From Pelagicoccus enzymogenes (lineage in GTDB: Bacteria > Verrucomicrobiota > Verrucomicrobiia > Opitutales > Opitutaceae), in NCBI RefSeq assembly GCF_014803405.1, contig NZ_JACYFG010000038.1:1-64000 (forward strand): a stretch of 64,000 nt of DNA, given 5' to 3'. The translations under genes were made by a program, and so were the position numbers. The notes beneath the pieces were generated by a model. That model was not told the origin of the DNA and searched no databases. It saw only the letters and a program-made list of their open reading frames with translations. Position 1 is the first letter of the stretch. Each line of letters opens with the position of its first letter. Positions 53,601 to 61,269 of the stretch are shown one piece after another.

Positions 53601-53833
53601 TCTACGATCCCTGGTGGAACCCCGCAGTCGAGGCCCAGGCCATCGACCGTACCCACCGTATCGGCCAAAAGAATACAGTGAACGCCTACCGCCTCATCGC
53701 CAAGGACTCCGTCGAGCAAAAGATCCAAAGCCTGCAGCTTAAGAAAGAAAGCCTCGCCAACGAAATCGTGCGCGAAGAAGCACTCTCCGACATCCTCGAC
53801 CTCGACAACCTCAAGCACGTGCTCAGCCAGTAG
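50618..53833 (+). CDS. SNF2-family helicase-like ATPase
   Basis: 1071 residues. The C-terminal half is a SWI2/SNF2 motor: ADDMGLGKTLQTLTWL (Walker A, about 636-651), LVVCPKSVMHVWQKEV, LDEAQYIKNP (DEAQ box, about 738), ALTGTPVENKATDLW, FSQFVEMLKIIAEAL, and LTAASYVVLYDPWWNP with DRTHRIGQ (motifs V-VI). The N-terminal 600 residues are acidic and beta/alpha-mixed with no recognised domain (contains SDGWKPSSNPEDEESS). Bacterial relatives include HepA/RapA-like and defence or repair-associated translocases. No phage-defence genes are adjacent. It translocates on DNA or RNA-polymerase complexes; the target is unknown. Confidence 0.9.
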   Translation: MPGEEPNNWKAELEDKLGRSFTSTERQQLQAISDLAEEFDWREALYAKDLEPFDPEIKVKVPDPGKPISDGIWVQKPESELELLQYIAFLLQRFESPVPAFLSSLVDTTPIEQALIERARVKETRLWRNRLGNLSQRKYVTPVSTLEIRLKLYGKTLKWEGRQSESEPYFNITAKDFGQWLSKDYGFLERFAPHSLTLCALFQEYYKSTQRARIDLDKPEDCAFLNKLLHHPITKDQIVGSNDLPFPVSETSLRWTGIQNGIGDDGCYVLQLELENGNAAPFPLIYLAGETPLYLCSDILYHGPPLLRPNERPNKLFTIPAAAIEAPEGLLFLRNQKLPLPESVGDDLVCIPMQARLYCQIRKNEEKWAKKTWLDCRLYSVSPDQEYWFLLGSDGWKPSSNPEDEESSVSTPPERTLFEQPPSDYVPEVLEAFDLEEEEDEGLWSRTIEQGFAREFIEWIQEIPDDIQLIPDEELDTLVDGRPAGRYALTVSPDDNADWFNLKLDPQFVDTNLSEEEKQLVMRARGEYTYLPGKGWKRFESEVVDTDKQLLDTLGVHFDEAGSGSHSLHTLQLAEAKLEETAFEEQREAIRKRSKELSAKTAAAVPKGITSELRPYQVEGFKFLAYLAHNNFGGVLADDMGLGKTLQTLTWLTWLKLNRPADEPPFSCLVVCPKSVMHVWQKEVEIHSSVLKISIFDPDVHQAATWQLDGSDILVANYSQLRIRKDLFHQVKWTVTILDEAQYIKNPTSQTAKAARDLKSEHRIALTGTPVENKATDLWSIFSYAMPGLLGSKTSFMKHYKENDPQTPARLSNRVSHFMIRRSKKQVATDLPDRIEESLVCQMEGEQKDLYLAELKLTQQKVLGIDSQSAFAKERFNILASLLRLRQICCHPALVSPEYKSVKSAKLEGLIDLVSELQEEGHKVLIFSQFVEMLKIIAEALDGIGCKHLTLTGQTKNREELVDQFQNEDDITAFLLSLRAAGSGLNLTAASYVVLYDPWWNPAVEAQAIDRTHRIGQKNTVNAYRLIAKDSVEQKIQSLQLKKESLANEIVREEALSDILDLDNLKHVLSQ

Positions 53834-53836
53834 GAG

Positions 53837-53871
53837 CTGGAGGGACCGGTTCCACCCGGTCCGCAGTGCAG
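53837..53871. repeat. Palindromic repeat, CTGGAGGGAC family
   Basis: CTGGAGGGACCGGTTCCACC then CGGTCCGCAGTGCAG: the stem is GGACCGG/CCGGTCC and the ends are CTG...CAG. It is the shortest and cleanest copy of this family here and lies three bases after the SNF2 stop. Confidence 0.8.
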
Positions 53872-54005
53872 GAGCCGATCTACAAAAACCTGCAAAAAGA
53901 AGAACGCGCTCTCCCACAACTCTTTCAAGCCCTCCTGCCTCCTTCCCCAAAAAGGGGGTTCGTCAAAATTGTGCGGGAAACTTAGCGCTTTCGAGACCTC
54001 TTGTT

Positions 54006-54069
54006 GTGGGAAGCGACCTTGTGTCGCGATGACAAGCCAAGCGAATCGCGGCACAAGGCAGCTTCCCAC
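54006..54069. repeat. REP/BIME-like inverted pair
   Basis: Left arm 54006-54030 (GTGGGAAGCGACCTTGTGTC then GCGAT) and right arm 54044-54069 (AATCGCGGCACAAGGCAG then CTTCCCAC) are inverted copies with a 13-base centre. It has the same layout as 2463-2525. Confidence 0.85.
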
Positions 54070-54118
54070 AAAAGGATCAAATCGTTAGACAGACACCTCC
54101 CCTGCATTTGGTGAGGAC

Positions 54119-54144
54119 AAAAAAAAGACCGCCATTCGGCGGTC
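54119..54144 (-). terminator. Rho-independent terminator of the 94-residue gene
   Basis: GACCGCC-ATTC-GGCGGTC (54127-54144) is followed on the minus strand by eight Ts (complement of 54119-54126). It lies 18 bases after the stop of the minus-strand gene. Confidence 0.92.
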
Positions 54145-54161
54145 CTTCGCAAATAGTACGT

Positions 54162-54446
54162 TCAGTCCTCTTCCCTGTAATCCGCCATCAGCTCGCGGAT
54201 GTAGGTCTTGGTCTTTTCTCTCTCCCGGTAAGTCTGCAAGCTGCTTTCGGAGCCGCGGGTTACCATGTATTCGGGGGGGCGTTGGCCATAGTAGCTCCAG
54301 AGAGCCAAGGCGAGGAGACGGGGCAGGTAGCAACTCACTTCAACAAGTTCGTTCCGTACACGCTCCTTCTCGTAGTAGGACAAGTTGCGCAAGCCGATCC
54401 ATTCGATCTTCTTGGCAAGGTCACGTGAGGTGGTCGTATCGGTCAT
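54162..54446 (-). CDS. Small hypothetical protein
   Basis: 94 residues, no signal or membrane segment. IEWIGLRNLSYYEKERVRNE, VEVSCYLPRLLALALWSYYG and YREREKTKTYIRELMADY suggest a small all-helical, charged protein. No family was recognised. A strong terminator directly after it supports it as an independently transcribed real gene. It lies upstream in convergent orientation to the SNF2 gene and 123 bases downstream of the M16 gene on the same strand. Confidence 0.65.
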   Translation of the reverse strand: MTDTTTSRDLAKKIEWIGLRNLSYYEKERVRNELVEVSCYLPRLLALALWSYYGQRPPEYMVTRGSESSLQTYREREKTKTYIRELMADYREED

Positions 54447-54522
54447 TGGTCGGTGGTTTGTAGTTCCAGATAAGCGACTGTAGGGACCTTGAGAAACTAC
54501 CAGAGTTCACAAGTATTTGATA

Positions 54523-54553
54523 CCCTAGGCTATCATCGGGGGCGGGCCTAGGG
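54523..54553 (-). terminator. Weak stem-loop after the M16 gene
   Basis: CCCTAGGC (54523-54530) pairs with GCCTAGGG (54546-54553) across 15 bases, shortly after the minus-strand M16 stop at 54570. No T-run follows, so termination is uncertain. Confidence 0.35.
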
Positions 54554-54569
54554 GCGGGGGTCCATACAA

Positions 54570-57398
54570 CTACTCCGTATATTCAGGACGAAGATAGGCA
54601 ACCAGTAGATTGCGCATATCGAAATATAAAACCGCAGCCTCTTGGGCAGCCTTCGCGTCGAAAGCTTTCACGCGCTCAGGAAAGTTTAGGATGTCCTCGA
54701 AATCGCGATCTTCAGCGACCATCCCAACGAGGTTGCTCAGCCAGAAGCCGTTCTCCTTGATGCCGCGTTCGTGTTCCCTGAGATGGGTTTCCCGCACCTT
54801 CTGCACGTTCTCCGGACGGGGGCCTTCTTCCTGCAGCTCGATGATTTGCATGAGGCCGAGGCGGACCAGATTTTCCGCATTGCCGGGATCGCAGGAAAAG
54901 CCAAAGCCCGACGAGTAGGAACCCTCCGGCAAGCGACCCAAAGATCCGAAAACGCTTACCCCGTAGACGCCCCCGTTGTCCTCGCGCAGCACTTCACGCA
55001 TGCGAATGTTGAGCAGCCCTCGCGCGAAGGCCAAAGCGTAGCGGTTCTCCGGCGACCACTCGGCATCGCCGTTGAAGAACACCCGCACCGTCGTCTTCTC
55101 TTCCAAGCCCTTCTTGATGTCTACCGAGAGACGGCCGGATTTCGGCTTGTCCCCAAGTTCCCGAGCCCGCTCGGGCGGCCCGCCACGCGTGGGCAAGCTG
55201 GCAAGGTAGGTGCGGACGTAGTCGCGAAACGGTTCCACCTCGATCGCTCCTACGAATACGAAGACGAAATCGCCCGCGTTCTGGAAGCGGTCCTTGAAGA
55301 TCTCCAAAGAGAGCCGAGCTTCCATCTCGTCGAGACGATCGATATCCAACGGCTGGTGGCGCGGATGGTCGCCATAGTAGGCCTCCTCGATAGCGTCCTG
55401 GAATACCGCGCCGGGCGACTTCTCGCGGTTGGCCACCATTTCGGAGAGCCGGAACTTCACTGACTCGAACGCATTCGCCAGGTCCTTCTCGTTCGGATCG
55501 GTGATCTGCAAGTAAACGAGCTTGAAGAACTCCTCCAAATCCTGCGGGGAAGTCGAGCCGCTGAGCGACTCGGATGTGGAACCGATCGAGGGAGAAAGGC
55601 GGAGCGTCTTGCCGGCAAGCTTCTTCTCCAACTGAATCGTATTGAAAGGGCCAATACCCGACTCGCCCAAAAGCATCGTCGCCGTCATGGCCGGAATAAA
55701 CTCGTCGTCCGAAACCAAGCTGCTGCCGCCCTCGCTGTACGCAGACATGAGCACCTGGTCCTTCTTGAAATCGGTCGGTTTCACGATCACCCGAGCTCCG
55801 TTCGACAAAGTCCAATCGTACACCCCTACCGCTTCGTGGTAGCGCTCCTCGACAATCTCCCCTGCCTCCGGAATCTCCGCCAGCAGCGGCTCGTCCGAGA
55901 CGTCGTCCACGTAAGCGCCGAGATCCTTGGACTTGCCGGATTCGAGGGCAGCGAGCAGGTCCTGCTCGCTCGGCAGCTCGTAGCCCTCCGCCTCCGGCGC
56001 CGTGAAGAGGATCACGCGATTGCCTTGCTGGCGAAACGCGTCGCCGATGCGGTTCACTTCCTCCAGGTCCAAATCCTTCAGGAAAGCGTGGTGCATGGCT
56101 CGCTCGAGCGCGATGCCGGGAATCGGTTCGTCGACCGTAAAGGCCCGCGTATACTCAGCTGCAAACACGCCGGATTGCGTGTTTTCCCGCTCCTCGTAAG
56201 CCCGATCCATTCCTCGAATCATGTCCGCCTTCACGCGATCCATCTCGCTTTGGCTGAAACCATCGCGGCTGGCCCGGGCCACCTCCGCCATCAGGAGCTC
56301 GATCCCTTCCTGCACCTTCCCTTGCACCAAGCCGACCGACATCACGTAAGCGCGCTTGGAACGCCCCAAGTTGGTGGCTCCAACGCTGGCGCTGATGTAG
56401 GGTGGGTTCGCCTCTAAGGTCCGCTCGCTCAAGCGCTTGTTGAGAAGGGAGAAATAGATGCGTTCGATCAGATGGCGGCGATAGTCCTCGCCCGTCTGGT
56501 CGCCCACTGGATCGAGCTTGAGGTAAATGCGAGCGGACATCCCCGTGATTTCCGGATCGGAAACGATGGAAAACAGCGTCTCCTCATGGTCCGGCACCTT
56601 CGCTTCCACCCGCTCGGGCGCGTCCTCGGGATTCTCCAGTCGTGAAAAACGGGTGATGATCTGCCGCTCCACCTCATCGGGGTCGAAGTCGCCCACCGCG
56701 ATCACCCCCATCAAGTCCGGCCGGTACCACTTTTCGTAAAAGTCCCTGAAACGCTCCGCAGGGGCGTTCTGCACCACGAACATGGAGCCGATGGGCAAGC
56801 GCTTCGCGTAGCGGGAATTGTAGAAGATCAAAGGAATCTGCTGATCGCGGATCCGCTGTCCCGCCCCCTGTCCCGAGCGCCATTCCTCCACGACCACTCC
56901 CCTTTCAGCTTCGATCTCGAAGGGATCGAAGGTAATGTTGGTGGCCCAGTCTTCCAAGATCAAAAACGCCTTGTCGATCGACTCCTGATCGTCCCAGGGC
57001 ACCTCCAGCTTGTAGATCGTCTCGTCGAAAGAAGTGCTGGCATTGAGGTGCTGGCCAAAACGCATCCCAATGCCTTCCAAGAAGTTAACGAGCTCTAGCT
57101 TCTCGAAATGCTTGGTCCCGTTAAAGGCCATGTGCTCCAGGAAGTGGGCGATGCCGCGCTGGTCGTCGTCCTCCTGCAGCGAGCCCGCATTGACCACCAA
57201 GCGCAAGGAAACCCGATTCTCCGGTCGACCGTTTTTGCGGATGTAGTAGCGAAGTCCGTTGTCCAGTTCCCCCACCCTCACGTCGGGATCAACCGGCAAG
57301 GGAGCCGTCATGTCGAAATCCTCGGGCAACTGCGCCCAAACGGCAGGCGACAGTGCGATTAGCAGGTATACGGAGACGAGTTTGATAAAGGACTGCAT
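54570..57398 (-). CDS. M16-family zinc metallopeptidase
   Basis: 942 residues from Met at 57398 (M-Q-S-F-I-K-L-V-S-V); the longer reading to 57422 spoils the signal peptide. Signal about 1-23, ending V-W-A-Q. GIAHFLEHMAFNGT carries the inverted zinc motif H85-F-L-E88-H89, and FEIEAERGVVVEEW supplies the third ligand, Glu. The inactive second half (from about 500) gives the two-domain clamshell of pitrilysin/insulinase-type proteins. It would cleave peptides in the periplasm. A zinc-site-less relative is encoded at 36503. Divergent from the COG0523 gene across an operator-like dyad. Confidence 0.93.
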   Translation of the reverse strand: MQSFIKLVSVYLLIALSPAVWAQLPEDFDMTAPLPVDPDVRVGELDNGLRYYIRKNGRPENRVSLRLVVNAGSLQEDDDQRGIAHFLEHMAFNGTKHFEKLELVNFLEGIGMRFGQHLNASTSFDETIYKLEVPWDDQESIDKAFLILEDWATNITFDPFEIEAERGVVVEEWRSGQGAGQRIRDQQIPLIFYNSRYAKRLPIGSMFVVQNAPAERFRDFYEKWYRPDLMGVIAVGDFDPDEVERQIITRFSRLENPEDAPERVEAKVPDHEETLFSIVSDPEITGMSARIYLKLDPVGDQTGEDYRRHLIERIYFSLLNKRLSERTLEANPPYISASVGATNLGRSKRAYVMSVGLVQGKVQEGIELLMAEVARASRDGFSQSEMDRVKADMIRGMDRAYEERENTQSGVFAAEYTRAFTVDEPIPGIALERAMHHAFLKDLDLEEVNRIGDAFRQQGNRVILFTAPEAEGYELPSEQDLLAALESGKSKDLGAYVDDVSDEPLLAEIPEAGEIVEERYHEAVGVYDWTLSNGARVIVKPTDFKKDQVLMSAYSEGGSSLVSDDEFIPAMTATMLLGESGIGPFNTIQLEKKLAGKTLRLSPSIGSTSESLSGSTSPQDLEEFFKLVYLQITDPNEKDLANAFESVKFRLSEMVANREKSPGAVFQDAIEEAYYGDHPRHQPLDIDRLDEMEARLSLEIFKDRFQNAGDFVFVFVGAIEVEPFRDYVRTYLASLPTRGGPPERARELGDKPKSGRLSVDIKKGLEEKTTVRVFFNGDAEWSPENRYALAFARGLLNIRMREVLREDNGGVYGVSVFGSLGRLPEGSYSSGFGFSCDPGNAENLVRLGLMQIIELQEEGPRPENVQKVRETHLREHERGIKENGFWLSNLVGMVAEDRDFEDILNFPERVKAFDAKAAQEAAVLYFDMRNLLVAYLRPEYTE

Positions 57399-57437
57399 CG
57401 AATCAGGGGACAAAGAAGACAACCCTTGGCCTAGAAA

Positions 57438-57456
57438 AACGATTTAGCAAATCGTT
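57438..57456. promoter_or_regulatory. Operator-like perfect inverted repeat
   Basis: AACGATTTAGCAAATCGTT is an 8-3-8 perfect dyad, AT-rich in a GC-rich spacer. It lies between the divergent M16 peptidase (start 57398) and COG0523 GTPase (start 57552) genes. The form is that of a dimeric-regulator site; the regulator is unknown. Confidence 0.55.
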
Positions 57457-57551
57457 CCTCCCAGAATCCACTTCCCCGACATTCTCCCTCGTCCTCGCGC
57501 AAAAACTAATCCTTCCCTTTCACCCCGCCAGCCCTAGAAACGGAGCCCGCA

Positions 57552-58802
57552 ATGTCCGATTCCCAAGCGCATCTTTCCGTCACTATCCTCTCCGGCTTCC
57601 TCGGGGCAGGAAAGACCACCCTGCTCAACCACCTGCTCCGAAACGCCAACGGCGAACGCATCGCCGTCATCGTAAACGACATCGGCGAAGTCAATATCGA
57701 CGCGGACCTCATCCAGAGCGAGGTCCGCACCTTGGAAGGCGGATCGCAAAACGAGGTGGTCGAGCTCTCCGGAGGCTGCATCTGCTGCACCATCCAGGGC
57801 GACCTGGCCCTCGCCGTCATGGACCTCGCCAAAAAAGGCAACATCGACCACATCGTCATAGAGGCGACCGGCGTGGCGGAGCCCACCCAGATCGTGCACA
57901 CCTTCCTCACCCCCGGCCCCAACGGCAAGTCGCTGGAGGAAGTCGTGCGTATCGACAGTTTGGTGACAGTCGTAGACTCCGCCTTCTTCCTGCGCGAGTG
58001 GAAGGCCAACGCCGCCAAAGGCACCTCCCGCGAACTGCTCCGCCAACAGGACGAACGCCCCGTCTTCGAACTCATCGTCGAGCAAATCGAGTGCGCCGAC
58101 ATCCTCGTGCTCAACAAGATGGACGTCGTCAACGAAGCGGAACGCAGCGAAGTCCGCGTCATCCTCGACGAGCTCAACCGCCGCGCCATCAAGCACGAGT
58201 GCGAAAACGGCCAGCTGCCCAAAGACGCCATCCTGCACAACGGAGCCTTCGACCTAGACGCCACCCTATCCGGCGCCAGCTGGCTGCAAAGCCTCAATAA
58301 GCAGGACCAGGAGTCTGGCCCCGCCGACCCTATCGAAGACAAATCCACTCCCAAGCTCTTCCGCAAAGTCGAAAACTCACCCAGCGCCCTCTTCTTCCCC
58401 AGCATCTCCAAGGCACTCGACCCCATCGCCAAAGCCCAGCAAGGGCTGGTCACGCTCGTCTACCGCTCGCGCAAGCGCTTCCAGGCCGACAAGTTCGCCC
58501 ACATCATCAACACCTCCATCCCCGGACTGCTGCGAGCCAAGGGCTACTGCTGGATCGAAGGCAACGACCAGCAAGTCGGCTTCCTCTCCATCGCCGGCTC
58601 CACCACCCGCTGCGACTTCATCGGCAGCTGGTGGATCACCGCCCTCGAAAAGGGCAATATCGACCGCTCGCAAATCCCCGCCGAAGTGGAAAAGAAATGG
58701 GAGTCACCTCACGGCGACCGCCGCCAAGAGCTCGTCTTCATCGGCTTCCACCTCGACCGCGACCGCCTGCAAGCCGAACTCGACGCCTGCCTCGTGGACT
58801 AG
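57552..58802 (+). CDS. COG0523 (CobW-type) G3E GTPase
   Basis: 416 residues. [18 protein letters not shown] is the P-loop and [15 protein letters not shown] carries the C-x-C-C metal motif of COG0523 proteins. [15 protein letters not shown] and VLNKMDVV are Walker B and the NKxD motif. The C-terminal CobW_C domain (from about 295) includes [20 protein letters not shown] and [16 protein letters not shown]. Members insert or deliver metals such as zinc or cobalt, or help nitrile hydratase maturation; many are zinc-starvation proteins controlled by Zur. The dyad upstream would fit such control but does not prove it. Confidence 0.88.
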   Translation: MSDSQAHLSVTILSGFLGAGKTTLLNHLLRNANGERIAVIVNDIGEVNIDADLIQSEVRTLEGGSQNEVVELSGGCICCTIQGDLALAVMDLAKKGNIDHIVIEATGVAEPTQIVHTFLTPGPNGKSLEEVVRIDSLVTVVDSAFFLREWKANAAKGTSRELLRQQDERPVFELIVEQIECADILVLNKMDVVNEAERSEVRVILDELNRRAIKHECENGQLPKDAILHNGAFDLDATLSGASWLQSLNKQDQESGPADPIEDKSTPKLFRKVENSPSALFFPSISKALDPIAKAQQGLVTLVYRSRKRFQADKFAHIINTSIPGLLRAKGYCWIEGNDQQVGFLSIAGSTTRCDFIGSWWITALEKGNIDRSQIPAEVEKKWESPHGDRRQELVFIGFHLDRDRLQAELDACLVD

Positions 58803-58825
58803 GTAGGAGCGAGCTTGCTCGCGAT
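58803..58825. repeat. Single REP-like unit
   Basis: GTAGGAGCGAGC-TT-GCTCGC then GAT: a GTAG head with a perfect GAGCGAGC/GCTCGC hairpin, of the same family as 14350. It lies between convergent genes and ends 6 bases before the stop codon of the amidohydrolase. Confidence 0.85.
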
Positions 58826-58830
58826 CCCCG

Positions 58831-59943
58831 TCACACCCCCAAATAGCGCCCGCTTTCCTCGAACACCTCGCCCGGCACCCCCAGCGCCGCCTTCAGCATC
58901 ACATCCCGATCCCACGGGTTGCGCACTCGCGAAATCCGCCACATTTGCCCGATTGTCAGGCGAAGTGGATACAGCCAAGGCGACACCATCGGCGTATTCG
59001 TCAGCGGATGATCCGTACCGTAGAGCAGCCGCCCCTTGAGCCGCTCGTCCGCCAAAACGCGCGGCAAAAACCGCTTTCGGTTAAACTGGGTCAGGGTCGA
59101 AATATCCGCCACCAAATTCGGGAAACGCGGCATCATCTCCAGCAGTCGCTCCACGTTGCACTGCCCCTCGTTCTCGCCCGCGCTCGCCACATGAGCCGCG
59201 ATCACCCGCACGCCTAAGCGCAAGGGCAGCTCCAGCAGCTTGGGATCCCCCAAGCGATTGTCGGTGCGAGAGAAAGAATCCTCGTGCCCAGTGTGCGTCA
59301 GCAAGGGCAAGTCCAGCTCCACCAGCTTCCGGTAATAGGGTGCCAGCCGCTCATCGCTGGGATCGATATTCTGAATATTCGGTAACCATTTTATTAAAAC
59401 TGCCCCCTTTTCCTTCGACCATTCCAGCTCCTCGAGCGCGTCCATACGATACGGGTGCACGCTCGCTCCAAAGAGCAAGTGCTCGTACGCCGCCGCCGTT
59501 TCCCCTACGAAGCGGTTCGGCACCCAGACCTCCACCGCCTCCTCGAAGATTTCCCCGTTGTCCCGATACGGCGCGTCCATCGCCAAGATCACCGCCGCCC
59601 TTACATGCTTCGATTCGCCGATCGCCCGGTTGATGCCATCCAAAATGAAGACGTCCCCATGCTGAGCCAGCAGCTTCTCGTTGCAGCCAAAGATCTTCAG
59701 GTAGACGCGAAACCGCCAACTTGCCCGCAAAGCCGCCGAGATCCGAGCCTCGCTCCCGCCAGCCCCGATCCCCGCCGTGTGGCAATGCATGTCCACCACC
59801 CCCGTCGGCACCTCCTCCGCGACCGGCCCCATCGGCCCCTTCCAACATACGATTCGCCAAAGCTGCAGACCGCCCAGCAGCACCAAGAAAAACAAGAGGA
59901 ACCCCATCCCAACCAACAAGCGGCAAAACGTCTCCGCGCACAA
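58831..59943 (-). CDS. Membrane-anchored amidohydrolase (COG2159-type)
   Basis: 370 residues with an N-terminal anchor (about 8-31, LLVGMGFLLFFLVLLGGLQL). VVDMHCHTAG is the H-x-H metal motif of the amidohydrolase superfamily. FGASVHPYRM, LPLLTHTGHEDSF, VIAAHVASAGEN and LYGTDHPLTN supply further metal and catalytic residues (His, His, Asp) in family order. FVGETAAAYEHLLFGASVHP and FNRKRFLPRVLADERL resemble ACMSD/decarboxylase-type TIM barrels. The substrate is unknown; the anchor implies a periplasm-facing or membrane-associated role. Convergent with the COG0523 gene. Confidence 0.8.
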   Translation of the reverse strand: MCAETFCRLLVGMGFLLFFLVLLGGLQLWRIVCWKGPMGPVAEEVPTGVVDMHCHTAGIGAGGSEARISAALRASWRFRVYLKIFGCNEKLLAQHGDVFILDGINRAIGESKHVRAAVILAMDAPYRDNGEIFEEAVEVWVPNRFVGETAAAYEHLLFGASVHPYRMDALEELEWSKEKGAVLIKWLPNIQNIDPSDERLAPYYRKLVELDLPLLTHTGHEDSFSRTDNRLGDPKLLELPLRLGVRVIAAHVASAGENEGQCNVERLLEMMPRFPNLVADISTLTQFNRKRFLPRVLADERLKGRLLYGTDHPLTNTPMVSPWLYPLRLTIGQMWRISRVRNPWDRDVMLKAALGVPGEVFEESGRYLGV

Positions 59944-60049
59944 GCAGCGAAGCCGCCGCAGCTAAAATCTGACGTTACGAAACATTAACCGCCCGCTCGA
60001 ACTCATGTCTCGCTAAAAACCGGCATTCATCCCTCTATCGCAGCCGTAA

Positions 60050-60067
60050 GTCCCACACATGTGGGAC
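60050..60067 (+). promoter_or_regulatory. Operator-like dyad upstream of the RND pump operon
   Basis: GTCCCAC-ACAT-GTGGGAC, a perfect 7-bp inverted repeat 17 bases before the adaptor ATG at 60085. Its position suits a repressor site or leader hairpin. The regulator gene is not visible. Confidence 0.5.
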
Positions 60068-60084
60068 AACCCCACAGCCTCACT

Positions 60085-61269
60085 ATGTCTTCCCCGCAGA
60101 AATCAAAGGCGCCACTCGCCATCCTCGTCCTTGCAGCCCTCGCCATCGCCGGCTACTTCATCTTTCGTTCCTCGGACGCCGATTCCGACGAAGGCCGTCG
60201 CGACCGCACGGCCGCCGTCGCCGTCGCCCCCATCGAACGCCGAGCCATCGAGCTGCGCCGCGTCTTCAGCGGTGCCTTGGAAGCCCACTCCAAGTTCGTA
60301 GTCGCTCCCAAAGTCGCTGGCCGCGTGCAAGACATTCCCGTGGACATCTCCGACGAGGTCCATCGCGGCGACGCCGTTGCCATCCTCGACGCCGCCGAGT
60401 TCGACCAAGCCGTCCGCCAAGCCGAGGCCGACCTAGCGGTAGCCGAGGCCAACCTCGCCGAGGCCAAGAGCGCGTTGGAAATCACCCTGCGGGCCAACCA
60501 GCGAACCACCACCCTGCGCGAACGCGGCATCGCCTCCGAGACCGAGTTCGACAACGTGCAAGCCGAGCTCCTCGCCCGGCAAGCCCAAGTCAAAGTCGCC
60601 GAGGCTCAAGTCATCCGAGCCGAATCCGCGCTCGAGTCCGCCCGCATCCGCCTGAGTTACACTCGTATCACCGCCGACTGGTCCGGAGACGAAGATCGTC
60701 GCGTCATCGCCGAACGATACGTGGACGAAGGCGAAACCGTCTCCGCCAACGAACCCCTGCTCCTCATCGTCGAGCTCGATCCCATCACCGCCGTCATCTA
60801 CGTCACCGAGCGCGACTACGGCCTGCTCAAACCGGGCCAGGAAGCCCGCTTCAGCACCGACGCATTCCCCAACCAAACCTTCCTCGGCCAGATCGACCGC
60901 ATCTCCCCGGTTTTCCGCGAAAACAGCCGCCAAGCCCGCGTCGAGCTTTCCCTAAGCAATCCCGACCATTCGCTCAAGCCGGGCATGTTCGTGCGGGCCA
61001 ACATCACCTTGGACCGCGTCGAAGACACCACCGTCATCCCTTACGCCGCCCTCACCCGGCGAGGGACCGAAACCGGCGCCTTCGTCATCAACGAAGACTC
61101 GAAAACCGTACGGTGGCAACCGGTCAAAACGGGCATCCGCTCCAACGATTCCATCCAGGTCCTCGACGCCGACCTCAGCGGACGCGTAGTGGTCCTCGGC
61201 CAGCACCTGCTCGACGACGGGGCAGAAGTCACCATTCCCGAAGACGCAACTCTCCCTGAAGCGCCATGA
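60085..61269 (+). CDS. RND efflux periplasmic adaptor (HlyD family)
   Basis: 394 residues from ATG 60085 (M-S-S-P-Q-K-S-K-A-P). An alternative at 60061 lies inside the dyad. N-terminal anchor about 11-28 (AILVLAALAIAGYFIF). Lipoyl halves VAPKVAGRVQDIPVDISDEV and RISYTRITADWSG flank a short coiled-coil (VAEANLAEAKSALEITLR, IRAESALESARIR). The barrel domain contains VTERDYGLLKPGQEARF and FRENSRQARVELSL, followed by LKPGMFVRANITL. The stop overlaps the pump start as ATGA (61266-61269), so the two are coupled. It is the adaptor of an AcrA/MdtA-type pump. Confidence 0.92.
   Translation: MSSPQKSKAPLAILVLAALAIAGYFIFRSSDADSDEGRRDRTAAVAVAPIERRAIELRRVFSGALEAHSKFVVAPKVAGRVQDIPVDISDEVHRGDAVAILDAAEFDQAVRQAEADLAVAEANLAEAKSALEITLRANQRTTTLRERGIASETEFDNVQAELLARQAQVKVAEAQVIRAESALESARIRLSYTRITADWSGDEDRRVIAERYVDEGETVSANEPLLLIVELDPITAVIYVTERDYGLLKPGQEARFSTDAFPNQTFLGQIDRISPVFRENSRQARVELSLSNPDHSLKPGMFVRANITLDRVEDTTVIPYAALTRRGTETGAFVINEDSKTVRWQPVKTGIRSNDSIQVLDADLSGRVVVLGQHLLDDGAEVTIPEDATLPEAP

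Larger units (their letters stand above)
53834..54161. other. Repeat-rich convergent spacer (328 bases)
   Basis: No gene. It contains a CTGGAGGGAC-family palindrome (53837), a REP/BIME-like pair (54006) and a strong terminator (54119-54144) for the minus-strand gene. The remainder (53872-54005) shows no structure. Confidence 0.7.
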
